From positions 1-8,526 of the forward strand of contig JBDREA010000121.1 in assembly GCA_043820265.1 (NCBI GenBank): 8,526 nucleotides of DNA. Reading direction: 5' to 3'. Position 1 is the stretch's first letter. Each line of letters begins with the position of its first letter. Position numbers and translations under genes: made by a program. The notes under the pieces were generated by a model. That model was not told where the DNA came from. It saw only the letters and a program-made list of their open reading frames with translations, and did not search any database. Shown piece by piece: positions 5,784 through 8,526 of this stretch. This DNA comes from JBDREA01 sp043820265 (lineage in GTDB: Archaea > Altiarchaeota > Altiarchaeia > IMC4 > JBDREA01).

Positions 5784-8459
5784 GTGAGTTTAAAGGGTTT
5801 AAAGGCGATTTTTTCTCCGAAGACCGTTGCCGTAATAGGGGCGTCAAACGATAAAGGGAGCGTCGGATACTCTCTTATGGCAAACCTTTTAGGCCGGGGA
5901 TATGAGGGAACTGTTTATCCTGTGAATCTAAAGCGCGATTCTATCCAGGGAGTACATGCCTATAAAAATATTGGCGACGTACCCAGGAAAGTGGATCTGG
6001 CGGTCATTGCGACGCCTGCAAAGACAGTCCCTCAAATAGTTGAGGAATGCGGGCAAGCAGGAGTTAAAGGCGTCGTCGTAATCTCTGCAGGATTCAAAGA
6101 GATTGGAAAGAAGGGCAAAGAGCTTGAAAAAGAAATCTCAAAGATACTGAAGAAGTATGACATGAGACTCATTGGCCCCAACTGCCTTGGCGTCATCAAT
6201 CCAAGATTAAAGATGAATGCCAGCTTCGCGATAAAGATGCCAAACGAGGGAAGCGTGGCCTTCATAAGCCAGAGCGGAGCTCTGTGCTCATCAGTAATCG
6301 ACTGGGCAGAATCAAGGAATATCGGATTCAGTTACTTCGTATCGGTCGGCTCCATGCTAGACATAGAATTCGGAGACCTCATCGACTTCTTCGGGCAAGA
6401 CCCACAGACCTCAAGCATCGTAATATATCTTGAATCTATCAAGAACGCGAAAAAATTCATGAGCGCCGCAAGCGGATTCTCCCTACAAAAACCCATAATA
6501 GTCGCCAAGTCTGGGAGGTTTGAGGAGGGACGAAGAGCTGTTGTGTCGCACACCGGCGCAATCGCGGGATTCGATGAAGTGTACTCTGCAGCATTCAAGC
6601 GAGCCGGAGTCGTAAGGGTAAAGGAAGTAGCTGAACTCTTTGATACAGCCGAAAAGCTAGCTATGGGTTTGCTACCCAAGGGCCCAAACATAGCAATCGT
6701 CACCAACGCGGGCGGACCTGGAGTAATGGCAACCGACAAGATAATTGAAGCGGGTGGAAAAATCGCCCCCCTCTCTGAGAGCACAATCAATGTTTTAAAC
6801 TCAAAACTCCACCCCGGAAGAAGCCATGGAAATCCTATCGACGTACTCGGTGATGCTGGCCCTGAAGAATATAGGGTTGCGGTCTTGGCGTGTGTAGCCG
6901 ACAAAAACGTCGAAAATATAGTTGTCATCTTAACCCCACAGGCTGGAACGGACACCATCGCAGTGGCTAAAGCGGTCTATGATGCCTGGACTGGTTCAAA
7001 CAAGCCGATAACTGCCTGCTTTATGGGGGGAAAGACCATCGAAGCAGCCACCGAGTATCTAAGAAAGAAAAAGATCCCCACCTATAACACTCCGGAGGAA
7101 GCCATTAGACCGCTTCTTTTCGGTTATGAGTACAGCCACAACCTAATCCTCCTTCACGAAACCCCAGAGGAGATAAGCGAGGGCGTGAATCCAGACCGGG
7201 ACAAATTAGATAAGATAATCGAGGAACACTACGAAACTGGCGAACTCGTCCTAAGCGAACGCGAATCAAAGGAGTTTCTAAGGCAATACGGCATAAGGAC
7301 CAAAGAAATGTTTTTGGCTTCAAAAAAAGAGGAAGCTCTTAAGGCGGCAAAGAAGATCGGCTATCCGGTGGTCATGAAAATCGACTCGCCAGATATCACC
7401 CATAAAACCGATGCAGGGTGTGTGATTTTAAGCATCCACAGCGATCGAGAGGTTAAAGAGGCCTTCGACAGAATCATATCAAACGCGAAAAAATTCAATC
7501 CCAAGGCACGCATCAACGGCGTAACTGTAGCCGAGATGGTCGAGGCACGGGGCTTTGAGGTCCTTCTTGGAGCGAAACGAGACGACGTATTCGGCGAAGT
7601 CATCGTACTTGGTGCGGGAGGGACCTTAGTCGAGTTTCTCATGGATAAAGGAATAGGGCTTCCCCCGATGAACCAGACCTTCGCAAAAAGGATGATGGAG
7701 GAGACAAGGTATTATGAGCTTCTAAAGAAAGGATCAAGAGACCGTCTTCCCGCCAACCTCAAAGAAATCGAAAGGGCAGTCATCCATTTCTCAAGGATGA
7801 TAGTGGATAATCCTCAACTAGAAGAAGTCGACATCAACCCACTACTATGCACCCCAAATTTTGCTCTTGCCCTCGATGCCCGCATAATTTTATCCAAAAA
7901 AAGAGATCAGAAGCTTCACAGCCACTTATGCATAACCCCTTACCCAAGAAATCTAATCGAAGGTTGGGTCATGAAGACGGGCGAAAAAGTGAATTTAAGA
8001 CCGATTAAAGCTGAAGACGAGCCAAAGATGAAGGCACTCTTCAAATCGTTTTCAGAAAAAACAATCCGCTATCGCTTCTTTCACCCCATCAAAGAGTTCA
8101 CTCATGAAATGCTCATCCGATACTGTCACATCGACTACGACAGAGAAATAGCAATCGTCGCCGAAAAAGGCGGAAAGCTATTGGGTGTGGGCAGGCTGAT
8201 GATCGAATCTACTGGCGAATCCGCCGAATGGGCAGTCGTCGTGACAGATGCATGGCAAAACAAGGGCCTGGGAACCAAGCTGGTGTCAAAGGTGGTAGGG
8301 CTAGCGAGGAAAAAGGGTTTAAAGAGCGTCTACGCCACGGTAATCAAAGAAAACAAGGCGATGACCCACGTCGCAAAAAAACTAGGATTCATAGAAAAAC
8401 CAACGGAGGACCCGGATATCCTACATCTGGTCCTAGAATTTAAGGAAAGGAATAAATGA
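5784..8459 (+). CDS. ADP-forming acyl-CoA synthetase (alpha-beta fusion) with C-terminal GNAT acetyltransferase domain
   Basis: An 891-residue three-part protein with the order and length of bacterial PatZ/Pat (about 890). Residues 1-460 are the CoA-binding and ligase-CoA part: SPKTVAVIGASNDKGSVGY (11-29), GPNCLGVINP (131-140), ISQSGAL (161-167) and VVSHTGAIAG with H256, the phosphorylated active-site histidine of the alpha subunit. Residues about 475-705 are an ATP-grasp domain with GYPVVMKIDSPDITHKTDAG (H540, the beta-subunit histidine), GAGGTLVEFLMD and EVDINPLL. Residues about 735-885 are a GNAT domain with the acetyl-CoA loop QNKGLG (825-830) and a glutamate at 815 placed like the catalytic glutamate of Pat. 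The enzyme class interconverts acyl-CoA, ADP and phosphate with acid, CoA and ATP. Bacterial Pat proteins are described as lacking the alpha histidine; here both are present, so synthetase and lysine acetyltransferase activities may coexist. Its TGA overlaps the next ATG. Confidence 0.93.
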   Translation: MSLKGLKAIFSPKTVAVIGASNDKGSVGYSLMANLLGRGYEGTVYPVNLKRDSIQGVHAYKNIGDVPRKVDLAVIATPAKTVPQIVEECGQAGVKGVVVISAGFKEIGKKGKELEKEISKILKKYDMRLIGPNCLGVINPRLKMNASFAIKMPNEGSVAFISQSGALCSSVIDWAESRNIGFSYFVSVGSMLDIEFGDLIDFFGQDPQTSSIVIYLESIKNAKKFMSAASGFSLQKPIIVAKSGRFEEGRRAVVSHTGAIAGFDEVYSAAFKRAGVVRVKEVAELFDTAEKLAMGLLPKGPNIAIVTNAGGPGVMATDKIIEAGGKIAPLSESTINVLNSKLHPGRSHGNPIDVLGDAGPEEYRVAVLACVADKNVENIVVILTPQAGTDTIAVAKAVYDAWTGSNKPITACFMGGKTIEAATEYLRKKKIPTYNTPEEAIRPLLFGYEYSHNLILLHETPEEISEGVNPDRDKLDKIIEEHYETGELVLSERESKEFLRQYGIRTKEMFLASKKEEALKAAKKIGYPVVMKIDSPDITHKTDAGCVILSIHSDREVKEAFDRIISNAKKFNPKARINGVTVAEMVEARGFEVLLGAKRDDVFGEVIVLGAGGTLVEFLMDKGIGLPPMNQTFAKRMMEETRYYELLKKGSRDRLPANLKEIERAVIHFSRMIVDNPQLEEVDINPLLCTPNFALALDARIILSKKRDQKLHSHLCITPYPRNLIEGWVMKTGEKVNLRPIKAEDEPKMKALFKSFSEKTIRYRFFHPIKEFTHEMLIRYCHIDYDREIAIVAEKGGKLLGVGRLMIESTGESAEWAVVVTDAWQNKGLGTKLVSKVVGLARKKGLKSVYATVIKENKAMTHVAKKLGFIEKPTEDPDILHLVLEFKERNK

Positions 8460-8526
8460 GCAAAGAGAGCAGAAAAACGGGACTGGTCTTTCATAACGAC
8501 TACTTGACACACAAGCAGCCTGAGCC
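8456..8526 (+). CDS. Possible histone-deacetylase-family (AcuC-like) protein, 3' part cut by window edge
   Basis: Only 23 codons and two bases are visible. The ATG at 8456 overlaps the upstream TGA as ATGA, and GGAAAGG lies five bases before it, so the start is well supported. After a short basic lead (MSKESRK) the sequence TGLVFHNDYLTHKQPE resembles the opening strand of class II histone-deacetylase-like amidohydrolases and AcuC proteins (T-G-[LIV]-[VI]-[YF]-x-x-x-Y-L-x-H...HPE). None of the zinc-binding or catalytic residues is in view. The coupling to an acetyltransferase gene raises the likelihood of a deacetylase. The existence of the gene is nearly sure; its identity rests on a short match. 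Confidence 0.5.
   Translation, partial: MSKESRKTGLVFHNDYLTHKQPE

Noticed and set aside
6332..6958. A 208-codon open frame on the minus strand inside the synthetase gene
   Set aside because: It is the antisense shadow of strongly conserved coding sequence, and its product lacks any recognisable domain.

Overview
The window reads as a piece of an archaeal chromosome, probably from an uncultivated lineage. Three things support this. Starts are preceded either by TATA-like AT-rich boxes about 26 bases upstream (near-leaderless starts at 3351 and 5702) or by GGAGGT/GGGGTGA-type Shine-Dalgarno sites. An ArlF/FlaF-like extracellular beta domain sits behind an N-terminal membrane anchor. An ADP-forming acyl-CoA synthetase, an enzyme typical of archaea, ends the window. 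The phylum cannot be fixed by eye.

Layout. 1-996 (+) is the 3' part of a GT4-type glycosyltransferase, open at the left edge. Facing it and overlapping it tail to tail by 15 bases is a two-gene minus-strand operon: a Wzx/RfbX-type flippase (3284 to 2031), then a radical SAM/SPASM protein (2034 to 982), joined by a 4-base ATGA overlap. An AT-rich divergent promoter region (3285-3350) separates the flippase from a plus-strand surface-protein gene (3351-4782). That gene encodes a membrane anchor, an ArlF-like domain, a DUF2341-like domain and a LamG domain, and it is broken by a one-base frameshift in a six-G run at 4172-4177. Ending 12 bases beyond it, on the minus strand, is a split Alg14/Alg13-type (PssD/PssE-type) glycosyltransferase, 5702 to 4795. 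A second divergent promoter region (5703-5783) leads to an 891-residue fusion of ADP-forming acyl-CoA synthetase with a GNAT acetyltransferase (5784-8459). Its stop overlaps the start of a gene running off the right edge, whose first 23 residues resemble the start of class II histone-deacetylase-like proteins.

How the genes may work together. The left two thirds looks like a cell-surface glycan locus: GT4 transferase, Alg14/13 pair, lipid-linked glycan flippase and a radical SAM enzyme surround a secreted protein with 15 N-glycosylation sequons and ten cysteines. That protein could be an acceptor of the glycan. The right third looks like a separate acetyl-CoA/protein-acetylation unit. A PatZ-like enzyme that, unlike bacterial Pat as generally described, keeps both active-site histidines of a working acyl-CoA synthetase is translationally coupled to a putative deacetylase. 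This parallels the acetyltransferase/deacetylase pairing of the bacterial acu locus.

The most interesting points are the synthetase-acetyltransferase plus deacetylase cassette, the ArlF-DUF2341-LamG fusion beside glycosylation genes, and the radical SAM enzyme coupled to the flippase. Non-coding DNA is confined to the two short divergent regions and a 12-base convergent gap. I saw no RNA gene, CRISPR array, insertion sequence or long repeat.
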